Assembly: GCA_964540535.1 (NCBI GenBank)
Contig: CAZIMO010000007.1
Span: forward strand, 1 to 64,000
From: Fimenecus sp964540535
GTDB taxonomy: Bacteria > Bacillota > Clostridia > Oscillospirales > Acutalibacteraceae
Direction: 5' to 3'
Length of the DNA: 64,000 bases
In this document: positions 16,996-26,940 of the stretch, piece after piece
Position numbering within the stretch: position 1 is the stretch's first letter
Layout: each line of letters starts with the position of its first letter
The notes under the pieces: model-generated
What the model was told of the DNA's origin: nothing
The model's database searches: none
What the model saw: the letters and a program-made list of their open reading frames with translations, nothing else
Translations under genes and position numbers: made by a program

Positions 16996-19900
16996 ATGAA
17001 AAAATACAAATATGATTGGGAAAATCCCGCAGTCTTTAAGCGAAATAAGGAAGACGGCCATGTCATCGCATTTTCATACGATGATGAAGCTGACGCTTTA
17101 AACCGAGTTGAGCCTGCATCAAAAATGACGCTTAACGGCCTTTGGAAATTCCATTGGCAGAGAGGGCTTAACGACTGCCCGACAGATTTTTATAAAGACA
17201 GCTTTGATACTTCATTTTGGAGAGATATTAAAGTTCCGTCAGTATGGCAGACTGAAGATACAGGCAGTTACCCATACTATTACGCAAGCACCTTCTGCCG
17301 TGCTATCAGCCGAAGCAAAAATAAAATTCCGTCTATTGACCACACAATGCAGGAAATAGGTATTTATGTGCGTGATTTCGATATGCCCGAAAGCTTTGAC
17401 GGTCAAGAAATTTTCTTGCATCTCGGCGCGGCGAAATCTGCAATTGAGGTATATTTAAACGGCGAATATGTTGGCTATTCGCAAGGCTCAATGACTCCGC
17501 ACGAATTTGACATTACAAAATTTGCGCGCAAAGGTTCAAACCGAGTTGCAGTGAAATGCTATCGCTACTCTGACGGCGCATACCTTGAAAATCAGGATAT
17601 GTGGCTTCTTTGCGGTCTTTACAGAGAGGTTTATGTATTTGCAGAGCCTAAAAAATGTATCCGTGATTTCTTTATAACAACCGATTTAGATTCCGAATAC
17701 AAAAACAGCAACACAGAACTTGAAATCAAGATTAACAGCTATGATACAACCGGCAGTGCCTCTGTTAAAGCAGAAATTATTGACGGCGACACAAGAATTG
17801 TTATCGGTGAGGCGGAGTTTGACGGTTCTGCAACGCTTAAATTCAATAAGCTTATTGAAAATCCGAAAAAATGGTCTGCTGAAACACCTTATCTTTATAA
17901 GCTTCTTATCAGCATCACCGCTGACGGCAATACTACATACAAATGTATTCGTTTCGGCTTTAAAAAGGTTGAAATTATCGGCGAAAAGCTTCTTTTCAAC
18001 GGCAAGCCGATGATGATCAGAGGCGTCAACCGTCACGATTTTGACCCCGACAACGGTTGGGCTGTTCCCAAAGAGAGATACCATCAAGATTTAAACCTTA
18101 TGAAAAAGGCGAATATCAACTCAATCCGTACTTCACATTATCCCGATGATCCATATTTTTATGAGCTTTGCGACGAATACGGCTTTTATGTTATGGACGA
18201 ATGCGATTTAGAAACCCATGGTGTCCGCCGTAAGGGTGTTCCCGGAGATAACCCCGTTTGGACAAACGCGGTAGTGGACAGAATGGAAAGAATGGTGCTT
18301 CGCGACAGAAACCATGCCTGCGTATTTATGTGGTCATTGGGCAATGAGGCAGGCGACGGCAGCAACTTTGCCGAAATGAAAAAAGCCGCTCTGAAGCTTG
18401 ACGCAACCCGACAGTTCCACTATGAAGGCGATTTTAACTTCACAAAGAGCGATGTTATTTCAAGAATGTATCCTGTTGAAAGCGTTATGAAAAAGCTTTG
18501 CAACAAAGAGCCTATTGAAATCACTCTTTATGACAACATTGCAAACGCACTTGCCGCTGATTCAAAGCCTATTAAGAAAGAAGATTACTGCCGACCTGTT
18601 ATTCTTTGCGAATATGCACACGCAATGGAAAACAGCCTTGGCAATTTCCAGGAATATATGGACGATTTTGAGGCTTATGACCATATGTGCGGCGGTTATA
18701 TTTGGGACTTTGTAGACCAGGCAATCCGCAAAAAGACCGAAAACGGCGACCAATGGCTTTACGGCACTGATTTTGAGCCTTATGAACCGGGCAGATATAC
18801 ACATCTTCCCAATACAACGGCTATGACAGGTTCAAATACATACTTTAATGCCAACGGTATTATTGCCGCTGACAGAAAACCACATCCGTCATATTATGAG
18901 GTTAAAAAGGTTTACTGTGAAATCAAGGTTAAAGAAAAGGATTTAAATAAGGGCGAATTTACATTGATCAACAAAAAGCTCTTTACAGATCTTGCTGACT
19001 TTGAATTTAAGTGGAGCTTGCAGGCAGAGGGTATCGAAGTACAGAACGGTACTGTTGTCATAAACTGCGCCCCCCTTTCTGAAACCGATTTCACAATTCC
19101 TTATGATTTGACGGCACTTCCCGAGAAGGAATGCGTGCTTATTATCTCATTCCTTAACAAAACAAGCCATGCTTGGTGCGATGCAGGCTATGAACAGGGC
19201 TTTGACCAATTCATTGTGAAGGATGCGCCCAAAGCAGAAGCTCCCAAGGCATTTGACGGAAATCTCAATTATATCCAAGAAAACAACACAGTCACTGTTG
19301 ACGGAGATAAATTCAGCGTTAAGCTTGACGGCGGTAAAATCACTTCTCTTAAATATGACGGCAAAGAGTATTTGAGAGCGGCCGTTGCGCCCAACTATTT
19401 CCGTGCGCTTACAGACAACGATTTTTCAAATCTTAACTTTGTTCCGTTCCTGCTTCCCTTTGCTCCGTATCTTAATTGGAAGAGAGCTACAAAGAGTGCA
19501 AAAGGAACTGTAAAGAGTGCCGAAAAGAATTCTCTCGGTCAGCTTATTGTGAAAATTGAATGGAATGTTCAGCTTTTTGCAAATGTTACATCTGTAATCG
19601 TTGTAAATCCCGACGGAAGTCTTGAGCTTACGCATACAGGTACTCCCAAAATGCTTAATCTTACCCGTTTCGGTACAATGATGGGACTTCTTCGTGAATT
19701 TGATCAAGTAAAATGGTACGGCAGAGGTCCGCAGGAAACATATTTCGACAGAAAAACAGGCGGTAAAATTACTCTTCATAAAAAGAGCGTTGCCGACCTT
19801 GAGCATCACTATATGCGGCCTCAGGAAAACGCAAACCGTACAGACGTCCGTTGGGTTGAAATCACAAATAAAGACGGTAAAGGACTTCGCTTTGAGGCAA

Positions 19901-20130
19901 TGGGCGATACACCGATTTGCTTCAGCGCATGGCATTACACACAGGACGAACTGCACCTTGCAAAGCATATTCACGAGCTTCAGCACCGTGACATTACAAC
20001 CTTTAATGTTGACCTTAACCAAATAGGTGTGGGCGGCGATATGCCGGGTGACGCGCAGGTTCGTGAAAAATATCAGATGAAGCCCAATAAAGAATATACC
20101 TATACATTCAGAATCAAGCCGATTAAATAA
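16996..20130 (+). CDS. lacZ: Beta-galactosidase, GH2 family (LacZ type)
   Basis: 1044 aa, full LacZ length, starting at the ATG at 16996 with GGAGGG seven bases upstream. Domains in order: sugar-binding, immunoglobulin-like, TIM barrel with RGVNRHDFDPDNGW, the acid/base Glu in WSLGNEAG, the nucleophile Glu in ILCEYAHAMENS, and the C-terminal small-chain domain with WYGRGPQETYFDRK. It hydrolyses terminal beta-galactosides such as lactose or host and plant glycans. No signal peptide is seen, so it is cytoplasmic. A strong terminator follows. The residue after AHAM is Glu rather than the usual Gly. Confidence 0.93.
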   Translation: MKKYKYDWENPAVFKRNKEDGHVIAFSYDDEADALNRVEPASKMTLNGLWKFHWQRGLNDCPTDFYKDSFDTSFWRDIKVPSVWQTEDTGSYPYYYASTFCRAISRSKNKIPSIDHTMQEIGIYVRDFDMPESFDGQEIFLHLGAAKSAIEVYLNGEYVGYSQGSMTPHEFDITKFARKGSNRVAVKCYRYSDGAYLENQDMWLLCGLYREVYVFAEPKKCIRDFFITTDLDSEYKNSNTELEIKINSYDTTGSASVKAEIIDGDTRIVIGEAEFDGSATLKFNKLIENPKKWSAETPYLYKLLISITADGNTTYKCIRFGFKKVEIIGEKLLFNGKPMMIRGVNRHDFDPDNGWAVPKERYHQDLNLMKKANINSIRTSHYPDDPYFYELCDEYGFYVMDECDLETHGVRRKGVPGDNPVWTNAVVDRMERMVLRDRNHACVFMWSLGNEAGDGSNFAEMKKAALKLDATRQFHYEGDFNFTKSDVISRMYPVESVMKKLCNKEPIEITLYDNIANALAADSKPIKKEDYCRPVILCEYAHAMENSLGNFQEYMDDFEAYDHMCGGYIWDFVDQAIRKKTENGDQWLYGTDFEPYEPGRYTHLPNTTAMTGSNTYFNANGIIAADRKPHPSYYEVKKVYCEIKVKEKDLNKGEFTLINKKLFTDLADFEFKWSLQAEGIEVQNGTVVINCAPLSETDFTIPYDLTALPEKECVLIISFLNKTSHAWCDAGYEQGFDQFIVKDAPKAEAPKAFDGNLNYIQENNTVTVDGDKFSVKLDGGKITSLKYDGKEYLRAAVAPNYFRALTDNDFSNLNFVPFLLPFAPYLNWKRATKSAKGTVKSAEKNSLGQLIVKIEWNVQLFANVTSVIVVNPDGSLELTHTGTPKMLNLTRFGTMMGLLREFDQVKWYGRGPQETYFDRKTGGKITLHKKSVADLEHHYMRPQENANRTDVRWVEITNKDGKGLRFEAMGDTPICFSAWHYTQDELHLAKHIHELQHRDITTFNVDLNQIGVGGDMPGDAQVREKYQMKPNKEYTYTFRIKPIK

Positions 20131-20144
20131 TCAGATAAGCATAT

Positions 20145-20179
20145 AAAAAAGGACGGAATAAAAATTCCGTCCTTTTTTT
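20145..20179 (+). terminator. Terminator after lacZ
   Basis: GGACGGAAT-AAAA-ATTCCGTCC hairpin (20151-20172) followed by seven T. A-rich sequence before it makes it usable on the minus strand too, for the converging pseudogene. Confidence 0.85.
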
Positions 20180-20189
20180 ATACATAACA

Positions 20190-21266
20190 TTACCTGCCGA
20201 ACAAAATTTTACTTAACTTGATTTTATCAAACAATTTCACAACATAATACAGACCTACGCAATACAGCAATGCCAAAATCGGTGTAAACAAGAAGTTATA
20301 CACCACCGTATTATGGGTAAAAATATTGCCGCCGACAGCGTTCACAATAAACGGGAAGCCAAAGCTTAACCAACCTGAAAGCATTGCATTTGATAAGCAA
20401 TAAATCTGCAGCGAAGTCTTGCCGATATTAGTTAAACCTTTGCAAATGAAAGTCAACTTAAACTTGGGATAAGCGAGTTTAAACAAGACATCAACTGCGG
20501 TAAGCACAAAAATTGAGCCTATCAATCCGATAGCATATCTAAACGCATCAATAAAAATATATTCTTTTATTGAGTATGCTCCGCCGATTATTCCCGAAGT
20601 GTATATGTAATGCTTTTCTTTATAGAACATCAACATTAAAGGGAACAAAACAATAGATATATATTTTACGGGCATAAGCTTTTGAGGAATTTTTTCTTTA
20701 TATTTTGCAAAGTAAAATCCTATTATAAAGTAAGGATACATAAATAAATTAAGATTTATTCCCGGAAAAACAAAAAACACAACCGAGGCGATACATAAAA
20801 GTATAATTTGAAGAGGAACGCTCTTTACCTTTTTGCAGATTACCGCTACACATACCGAAGAAATTAAAACGCTCCACAAGAACCACAAATCAGCCAAAGA
20901 CGACATCCATTCACCTGAAATCAATGCGCTGAAATTACCTTGCAAAATACTTTTAACACCTGTTGAAATATAGTAATTAAAAAAACCGCAAAAAACAATT
21001 GAAAACAGCAACGGCTTACTGCGATGAACAATCAATTCTTTTAATCCTCTTTTTTGAAATGAAAAGAAAAATAAATAACCGCTTACAAGCATAAATAAGG
21101 GCATATGAAAAGAATAGATGAATTTAAAAACACCGTTTTCAAATACATTCATATCGCTTCCCTTTAAGCAATATTAAATACAATGACCCCATATCATTAA
21201 AAAAACAGCAATGCCTTTTATTACATCTATATATACTCGCTCTATTTCCCGTTTATTTGTATTCAT
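20190..21266 (-). pseudogene. Acyltransferase_3 (O-acetyltransferase) gene with one in-frame stop
   Basis: The full frame runs from an ATG at 21266 (GGGAGAG upstream) through MNTNKREIERVYIDVIKG and IAVFLMIWGHCI, then TAA at 21174-21176, then YCLKGSDMNVFENG and on to 20190 without a frameshift. The first segment is the standard N terminus of this family (ID-KGIA...WGH with the catalytic-type His); FKFIYSFHMPLFMLVSGYLF follows after the stop. A single base change of CAA (Gln) to TAA explains the break. The family acetylates cell-surface sugars using a roughly ten-helix membrane domain. A 320-aa product from an ATG at 21152 would lack the essential first helix. Confidence 0.75.
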
Positions 21267-21330
21267 CTATTCTCTCCCGCAAAATAAATGTTAAATTTAT
21301 TATATTAAAAGTCAACTGAATTTTAATATG

Positions 21331-21359
21331 AAAAAGCCTTACCAAACAAATGGTAAGGC
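21331..21359 (-). terminator. Terminator after ridA
   Basis: On the minus strand GCCTTACCA-TTTGT-TTGGTAAGGC is followed by TTTTT, nine bases beyond the ridA stop. Confidence 0.85.
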
Positions 21360-21368
21360 AGCATTGAA

Positions 21369-21749
21369 TTATAATTTAATCACCGCAACGGTTTCAACCT
21401 CAACAAGAACATCTTTAGGAAGCTGTTTTGCGGCTACACATGAGCGCGCGGGCTTTGAGGTGAAGTATTCAGCGTAAATCGCATTGAATGCGGCAAAATC
21501 CTCCATATTTTTGAGAAAACAGGTAGTTTTTACCACGCTTTCCAAATCACTGCCTGCAGCTTCAAGAAGATTTTTAACATTCTCGCAAACCTGAGTAGTT
21601 TGACCCTCAATAGTATCAGCCTCAACCTCGCTTGTAGCAGGGTTAATTGCAATTTGACCCGATGTGAAAACCAAATTTCCCACAACCTTTGCCTGTGAAT
21701 AAGGTCCGATTGCAGCAGGCGCTTTGTCTGTATATATTGTTTCAATCAT
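21369..21749 (-). CDS. ridA: RidA, reactive enamine/imine deaminase
   Basis: 126 aa, the normal RidA length. Family motifs are PAAIGPYSQAK, VFTSGQI, and the substrate-binding Arg in KPARSCVAAKQLPKDVLVE. RidA hydrolyses the enamine/imine intermediates made by threonine or serine dehydratases. It follows the threonine dehydratase gene by 12 bases, so the two are co-transcribed, matching enzyme to detoxifier. Confidence 0.95.
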   Translation of the reverse strand: MIETIYTDKAPAAIGPYSQAKVVGNLVFTSGQIAINPATSEVEADTIEGQTTQVCENVKNLLEAAGSDLESVVKTTCFLKNMEDFAAFNAIYAEYFTSKPARSCVAAKQLPKDVLVEVETVAVIKL

Positions 21750-21761
21750 AAATAACTCTCC

Positions 21762-22955
21762 TTATACCAATTTGTAGCCTTGTCTTAAAAGCTCATTTCT
21801 AATTATTTCAATATGCTCAAAGTTTCTTGTTTCAAGCAAAATACGCAGATAACAGCCATTAATATCTGAATTTTCAGAGGCTCTTTCGTGGTGAATCGAA
21901 ATAACATTACCTCCCAAATCTGCAATAATATTTGAAACGCCTTTAAGCTGACCCGGCTTATCAACAAGCTCTATTGTAAGCGAATATGTACGACCCGATG
22001 TAAGCAAGCCGCGCTTGATTACTCGGGAAAGTATAGTAACATCAATGTTACCGCCCGAAACAAGGCAAACAACCTTTTTGCCCTTAACATCGATCTTATT
22101 AAACATTACAGCCGCAACAGAAACTGCGCCTGCGCCCTCTGCAATAAGCTTTTGCTGTTCAATAAGCGCAAGAATTGCCGCCGCAATTTCATCATCTGAA
22201 ACAGTTACGATTTCATCAACGAATTTCTTTACATATTGGAATGTATTTCCGCCCGGCTCTTTAACTGCAATACCGTCGGCAATAGTTGAAACGGAGTCAA
22301 GCTTTTCAATTTTATCGTCTTTAATAGAGTTATACATACTCGGCGCGCCCTTTGCCTGCACACCGTAAACCTTAATATCGGGATTAAGCGCCTTTACTGC
22401 AAACGAAACACCGCTTATGAGTCCGCCGCCGCCGACAGGTACTACCACAGCGTCAGCGTCTTTAAGCTGGTCAAGAATTTCAAGGCCGATTGTGCCCTGA
22501 CCTGCAATAACATCGTCATCGTCAAAAGGATGAACAAAGGTATAGCCCTTTTCGTCTTTTAACTGCAAGGCTTTATTGTATGCGTCGTCATAAACACCCT
22601 CAACAAGACAAATATCAGCGCCGTAACTTTTGGTTGCCTCAACCTTTGAGATGGGAGCGCCGTCCGGCAGACAGATAAGAGATTTAATACCGTTTTTTGT
22701 TGCCGCCAAAGCCACGCCCTGCGCATGATTGCCGGCCGAACAGGCAATAACGCCCCTCGCTTTTTCTTCCGCCGAAAGCTGACTGATTTTATAAGCCGCA
22801 CCGCGAACCTTAAATGAACCCGTTACCTGCAAATTTTCGGTTTTGAGATAAACCTCGCAATCAGGGTTGATTTTAGGCGCATAAATCATATCTGTTTTGC
22901 GGATCAAATCCTTTAAAACAAACGATGCGTGATAGATTTTATCAAGTGTTACCAT
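21762..22955 (-). CDS. ilvA: Threonine ammonia-lyase (threonine dehydratase) with ACT domain
   Basis: 397 aa from the ATG at 22955; a GTG six codons upstream has no better ribosome binding site. The PLP lysine is in GSFKVRGA, the phosphate-binding loop is VPVGGGGLISG, and a C-terminal ACT-like region (YSLTIELVDKPGQLKGV) makes up the last 80 residues. It deaminates threonine to 2-oxobutyrate. The ~400-aa single-ACT form is typical of catabolic/TdcB-type enzymes, but a role in isoleucine synthesis is possible; no ilv genes are nearby. It forms an operon with ridA. Confidence 0.92.
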   Translation of the reverse strand: MVTLDKIYHASFVLKDLIRKTDMIYAPKINPDCEVYLKTENLQVTGSFKVRGAAYKISQLSAEEKARGVIACSAGNHAQGVALAATKNGIKSLICLPDGAPISKVEATKSYGADICLVEGVYDDAYNKALQLKDEKGYTFVHPFDDDDVIAGQGTIGLEILDQLKDADAVVVPVGGGGLISGVSFAVKALNPDIKVYGVQAKGAPSMYNSIKDDKIEKLDSVSTIADGIAVKEPGGNTFQYVKKFVDEIVTVSDDEIAAAILALIEQQKLIAEGAGAVSVAAVMFNKIDVKGKKVVCLVSGGNIDVTILSRVIKRGLLTSGRTYSLTIELVDKPGQLKGVSNIIADLGGNVISIHHERASENSDINGCYLRILLETRNFEHIEIIRNELLRQGYKLV

Positions 22956-23046
22956 AGAAATTACTTCTTTCACAAAAAGATTAGAGATATTCTATCACAT
23001 TAAATCAGTGAATTGCAATAGGAATTTAAAAAATTATGAACAATGC

Positions 23047-24396
23047 CTACCACTCAAGGGTTTCGTTATAATCGTCATAGCCGTAATTGCCGGCAGTATT
23101 TTTAAGAAGCTCTGCCAAATCAGCCTTTTCGCCGTATGGGTCTTTAACGCTGATTTTCTTGAGAATAGGATTCATTCTCTTTAAAAATGCTATGAAAAGG
23201 TCGCCCTCGGGCGTGCCCTCAACATAGGTTTGATTTCCTCTGAACACATTTCGCACAAGCACAGTTGCATAGTCAATAAGCTTAACCTTTTTTATGCTCT
23301 TATCGCATTTGATAAAGAGAAGTCTTGCGAGAGTGCCGAGGCTGACCGAACAAAGTATTTTACCGCCCAAACGCAGTGCAAAAACAAGTCCCTTGCTCTC
23401 TTTAATATGAAATTTGCGCATTGCACGGGTAGTATCGTCACGCAAATCAAGCAAAATATTTCTTATCATTGCGTCAAAAACAGATGTTAAATAATCCTTG
23501 CAGGATAATCCGTTGGTATCATATTCAAAATCGGGAGTTGGAATACTCTCAATTTCTGCCTTATTGCCGTCAAGGGTTACAAGTCTTATGTATGACGGGT
23601 CTGCAATAATTGAGCCTGTTGTTACATCGTAAAGTTTATTGCCATTTTCTGTAACAAATTCGTTAATGCTCTGATTGTGCATATGACCTGTGAAAACAAG
23701 GTGTATGCCTTCATCCGCAAGCAGTGTTGCCACGCTCTTATAATCATACATAAGCGATGATTTTATTATTGAGAAAACGGGCTGAATCGGCAAAACAGGA
23801 TAATGACAGATTGCGAACATTGTCTGCGAGTCATCACGGGCTTTTTTAGCCTGTTCTTTAATCCATTCAACCTGCTTTTCGGTCAGACTGAACTGGCCGT
23901 TTGTTTTAATATCTGCATTTATGGCAAGAAGTCGAACATTATCGCTTAACTGTGCTACATATGAAAGATGTTCTTCATCAACTGCAACAGCGTCGCTGAA
24001 GCCGAAATCGTTATAAAGCTTAATAAGCTCTTCTTTGGGTGTGGGTTCGGGCATATATCTGCCGTTTTCGCCGAATGCAAAGGGGTCGCTTTTCCAATCG
24101 TGATCGGCAGTGATAAGATAGATCTTTTTGCCTTTTTCTTTAAGCTCATAAAGAAGCTTAATGAATTTTTCGTGGCTATTACGTTCTCCGTTTTGAGTTA
24201 AATCGCCCACAATCAGCACGGTGTCTGCCAAATCAGTTTCACCCAGATACTTAAATACACTTTTATTTATGCTTTCGGTCTCGGCAAAGCATTTTTGCTC
24301 ATAGTGCATAAATTCCTCATAATCTTTTCCGCTGCACCCTAAATCAGTGTCGAAAAAATGGGGGTCAGTTAAAAGTAAAAACTTTAATTTTTCCAT
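23047..24396 (-). CDS. Calcineurin-like metallophosphoesterase
   Basis: 449 aa. Metal-binding motifs are in order: TDPHFF (D-x-H), VGDLTQNGE, ITADHDW, CHYP and FTGHMHNQ. The third motif is usually GNHD; here Asp replaces the Asn, which may change metal affinity. About 150 extra C-terminal residues are helical and not recognised. There is no signal peptide. The substrate is unknown; related proteins cleave phosphomonoesters or phosphodiesters. It is the last gene of a minus-strand operon, 42 bases after the transporter gene. Confidence 0.82.
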   Translation of the reverse strand: MEKLKFLLLTDPHFFDTDLGCSGKDYEEFMHYEQKCFAETESINKSVFKYLGETDLADTVLIVGDLTQNGERNSHEKFIKLLYELKEKGKKIYLITADHDWKSDPFAFGENGRYMPEPTPKEELIKLYNDFGFSDAVAVDEEHLSYVAQLSDNVRLLAINADIKTNGQFSLTEKQVEWIKEQAKKARDDSQTMFAICHYPVLPIQPVFSIIKSSLMYDYKSVATLLADEGIHLVFTGHMHNQSINEFVTENGNKLYDVTTGSIIADPSYIRLVTLDGNKAEIESIPTPDFEYDTNGLSCKDYLTSVFDAMIRNILLDLRDDTTRAMRKFHIKESKGLVFALRLGGKILCSVSLGTLARLLFIKCDKSIKKVKLIDYATVLVRNVFRGNQTYVEGTPEGDLFIAFLKRMNPILKKISVKDPYGEKADLAELLKNTAGNYGYDDYNETLEW

Positions 24397-24438
24397 TTCC
24401 TATCTCCGTTACTCCTGTTTTTTTGAAAAAATTATAAA

Positions 24439-25944
24439 TTATTCTTGAACTATAAATCCGTCAGCTTCACGCTTTTCGGCAAGCTTTTGAAGCATATCTT
24501 TCTTTTCTTTGCCTGCAATTTTATAGAAAAACATAGGAATTGCGCAAAGAAGCATACTTATACCCGGTACAATTGAAACAAGAGAGAACATTGCAAAACG
24601 CAAATTTTCGGGCATTTCAAGTGCTGAAACAACTGCGGTAGACGAAAGCATCTGAGCAGGGTCAAGACCGATTGCCATATACATTACAACTATACCGGAT
24701 GTTGCAAAAGCATTACCGATTTTATTGATAAAGCCCTGGCAAGCCGCGCCGAGAGCATTATCACGGAATCCCGTTGTAAGCTCCATATAATCAAGGCAGT
24801 CGCAAATCATGGCAAAGCAAACCGTATTGATAACGCCGAGAGGGATACACGAAATGATAATAAACGGAATACAAGCGTAAAGGTTCATTGTAAACCAGCC
24901 CACAACCGTTGTAACAATACTTGCGGCAAATCCTGCAAGACAGCTTACAATAACAAGCTTTTTGTAATCGAACTTCTTCATAAGCTTCGGCATAAACAAA
25001 GTCGCACCGAAAAGACCGATAATTGAGCTGATTTGAAAAACAGTTTTAACTGTTGAAATACTTGCCTCAACCGCCGCAATACGCTCTGCCTCGGTTGCAA
25101 GCGTTGAAATTTCAGGTCCTATGTAGAACGAATAGCGGGCAACATGGATTGCCGCCGCTGAAACCATATAGCGACCGCTTGAAAGCACCCCCATTAAAAG
25201 TACAAGCACCAGAGGTTTACACTTGAAAATACGCTTGAGCTGTGAAGGCTCGCCCTTTTGACGCTGACGGACAGGCATTTTAACCCTTTCTTTAACACCT
25301 GCACATACAAAAGAATAAAGAATTGTGCCAAAACCGACGGTTACGACCGCCATTATAAGATATTTTCTTTTTTGAAGCGTAAGAGCGTCAATAGGCTCTG
25401 AAGAATTTTCAACCCAAGCAGCCATTATAAGACCGACAACAAGGAAAAGCACCTCGGGAATTGCCGAACCTATACTGTTAAAAATTTTGCTGACAGAAAT
25501 AACCGAACTGCGTTCCTCTGAATTTGGGGTCATAACATTGGGAAGTCCCCAGAATGAAACATCGCCTATTGTGTAAATCATACCCCAAGCAACATAAACA
25601 ACTGCCGAGTATATCATAAGCTCGGTTTTGTTGAGATTCGGACTTAAATACATCAGAATGGTGACTAACGCAATAGGAATAAGCGCAAAGCGGATAAAAG
25701 GAAGCATTTTTCCACTTTTAAGCTTGCTTCGGTCAACGATCATACCCATAAGCGGGTCGTTTATCGCATCCCACACACGGGCAAGAAGCATAAGCAAAAG
25801 AACAAACATAGGTGCCAACTGTAAAACATTAAGGTAATAGTCACTGATATAGCTTGACATTAAAGCATAAATCATACCTTGACCCATACCTGCAACGCAG
25901 AACGCTGTCAATTCCTTTTTCTGAACAAATTTTTTCTGTTCCAT
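24439..25944 (-). CDS. MFS transporter, glycoside-pentoside-hexuronide (GPH) symporter type
   Basis: 501 aa from the ATG at 25944, where GGGGGA lies about eight bases upstream; a longer open frame to 26088 overlaps the upstream gene. It is strongly hydrophobic with about twelve membrane helices. ARVWDAINDPLMGMIVDRSK after helix two is the GPH-family signature (D-x-x-DP-x-G). Members import sugars or glycosides with Na+ or H+. No transported sugar can be assigned. Confidence 0.82.
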   Translation of the reverse strand: MEQKKFVQKKELTAFCVAGMGQGMIYALMSSYISDYYLNVLQLAPMFVLLLMLLARVWDAINDPLMGMIVDRSKLKSGKMLPFIRFALIPIALVTILMYLSPNLNKTELMIYSAVVYVAWGMIYTIGDVSFWGLPNVMTPNSEERSSVISVSKIFNSIGSAIPEVLFLVVGLIMAAWVENSSEPIDALTLQKRKYLIMAVVTVGFGTILYSFVCAGVKERVKMPVRQRQKGEPSQLKRIFKCKPLVLVLLMGVLSSGRYMVSAAAIHVARYSFYIGPEISTLATEAERIAAVEASISTVKTVFQISSIIGLFGATLFMPKLMKKFDYKKLVIVSCLAGFAASIVTTVVGWFTMNLYACIPFIIISCIPLGVINTVCFAMICDCLDYMELTTGFRDNALGAACQGFINKIGNAFATSGIVVMYMAIGLDPAQMLSSTAVVSALEMPENLRFAMFSLVSIVPGISMLLCAIPMFFYKIAGKEKKDMLQKLAEKREADGFIVQE

Positions 25945-25957
25945 AAAAATCCCCCAT

Positions 25958-26656
25958 TTAATCAAATATAATAGAGCTTGCAAACAGGAACTGAGCCGAA
26001 TAATACAGAATGTGGTTCGCAAGAACATATTTACTGTTGTTTCTGTTTCCGAAATAAATATAACAAAGCACCAGGTCAGAAGCGGCAAACAATGTGCCTG
26101 CGACAGAAAGAATTATATATTTAACACTCTTAAATCCGCTGGCAATAAGTCCGTTGACCGCAAAAAGCATTGTACCCATTACAAAAACCGTATAAATAAT
26201 TGAAATGATACGGAATTTGCCATAGCTGACCTTTTGGCGTTTTTCCATTGAAACTGTATTTATTACAAGCGCAAGGCACACAACCGCGTCTATAAGGAAA
26301 TACCACCAAGTGTATTTGTGAAAGCCCATAAGAACAGCAGGAATAAAAAATCCGTGCGCGAACATAAAACTGCCGAAACCCACAAAGGTGTATATATCAG
26401 AGCTTTCTTTATGAACATATTTTAGGTCAAGCCAAATATCGCCGAGCATACTGAACACAAGACCCAAAATAATCAGAAGCGCATATTCAAAATTCACCTT
26501 GTTGTACGCAAACGCTGCCACAGCCGTGCCGATAAAGCAAATGGACGCCGCCGCTTTTGTGAACATTGCTCTTATACCGCCCTCTTTAACACGCATAGCG
26601 AGAAATACAGCGGTAACCGCAAGGCCGATAACCCCTACTGCCAAATACAGCAACAT
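25958..26656 (-). CDS. YhhN-family membrane protein (lysoplasmalogenase-like)
   Basis: 232 aa from the ATG at 26656, with GGGGGA nine bases upstream. It has about eight membrane helices with YhhN-type motifs: SMLGDIWLDL, FMFAHGFFIPAV and GTLFAASDLVLCYIYF. Characterised YhhN/TMEM86 proteins hydrolyse the vinyl-ether bond of lysoplasmalogens, lipids that occur in anaerobic Clostridia; that function here is inference. It precedes the transporter gene by 13 bases. Confidence 0.72.
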   Translation of the reverse strand: MLLYLAVGVIGLAVTAVFLAMRVKEGGIRAMFTKAAASICFIGTAVAAFAYNKVNFEYALLIILGLVFSMLGDIWLDLKYVHKESSDIYTFVGFGSFMFAHGFFIPAVLMGFHKYTWWYFLIDAVVCLALVINTVSMEKRQKVSYGKFRIISIIYTVFVMGTMLFAVNGLIASGFKSVKYIILSVAGTLFAASDLVLCYIYFGNRNNSKYVLANHILYYSAQFLFASSIIFD

Positions 26657-26740
26657 AAAAAAATCCCCCAAACAAAATGTTTCAATTAAAATATTATACA
26701 CTTTGTCTAATAGGAATTCAATTATCACTATAAACAAAAA

Positions 26741-26920
26741 CTAATTCTGTTTTTTGACAATTCCATATTCGTCATCAAGGCGAAAATACGGGCAGGCATA
26801 ATTGGGCGAAGTCAAAAACCGCATCATTTCGTCTTCGTCAAGATTTATATCACAACAGTATTCTTGACTTTCGTCATCATAATAATAGTTTACGCACATA
26901 TCACAGCGTGTAGCTTTCAT
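26741..26920 (-). CDS. Small Cys-rich protein, DUF6472 type
   Basis: 59 aa from the ATG at 26920, with CAGGTG eight bases upstream; ATG/GTG codons just before it are alternatives. Cysteines are arranged as CDMC...YCC...C, a likely small metal-binding fold, with NLDEDEMMRFL and CPYFRLDDEYGIVKKQN conserved in the clostridial family as I recall it. Function unknown. It lies 20 bases after the CrtO-like gene. Confidence 0.75.
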   Translation of the reverse strand: MKATRCDMCVNYYYDDESQEYCCDINLDEDEMMRFLTSPNYACPYFRLDDEYGIVKKQN

Positions 26921-26940
26921 ATTCATCACCTGAATTATTT

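Noticed and set aside
23047..24396. Phosphoesterase inactive because of ADHD in place of GNHD
   Set aside because: The other four metal motifs are complete and Asp can replace Asn as a ligand in this fold, so loss of activity is not supported.
25944..26088. Extended N terminus of the GPH transporter
   Set aside because: The extension overlaps the YhhN gene and lacks a ribosome binding site, whereas GGGGGA precedes the ATG at 25944.
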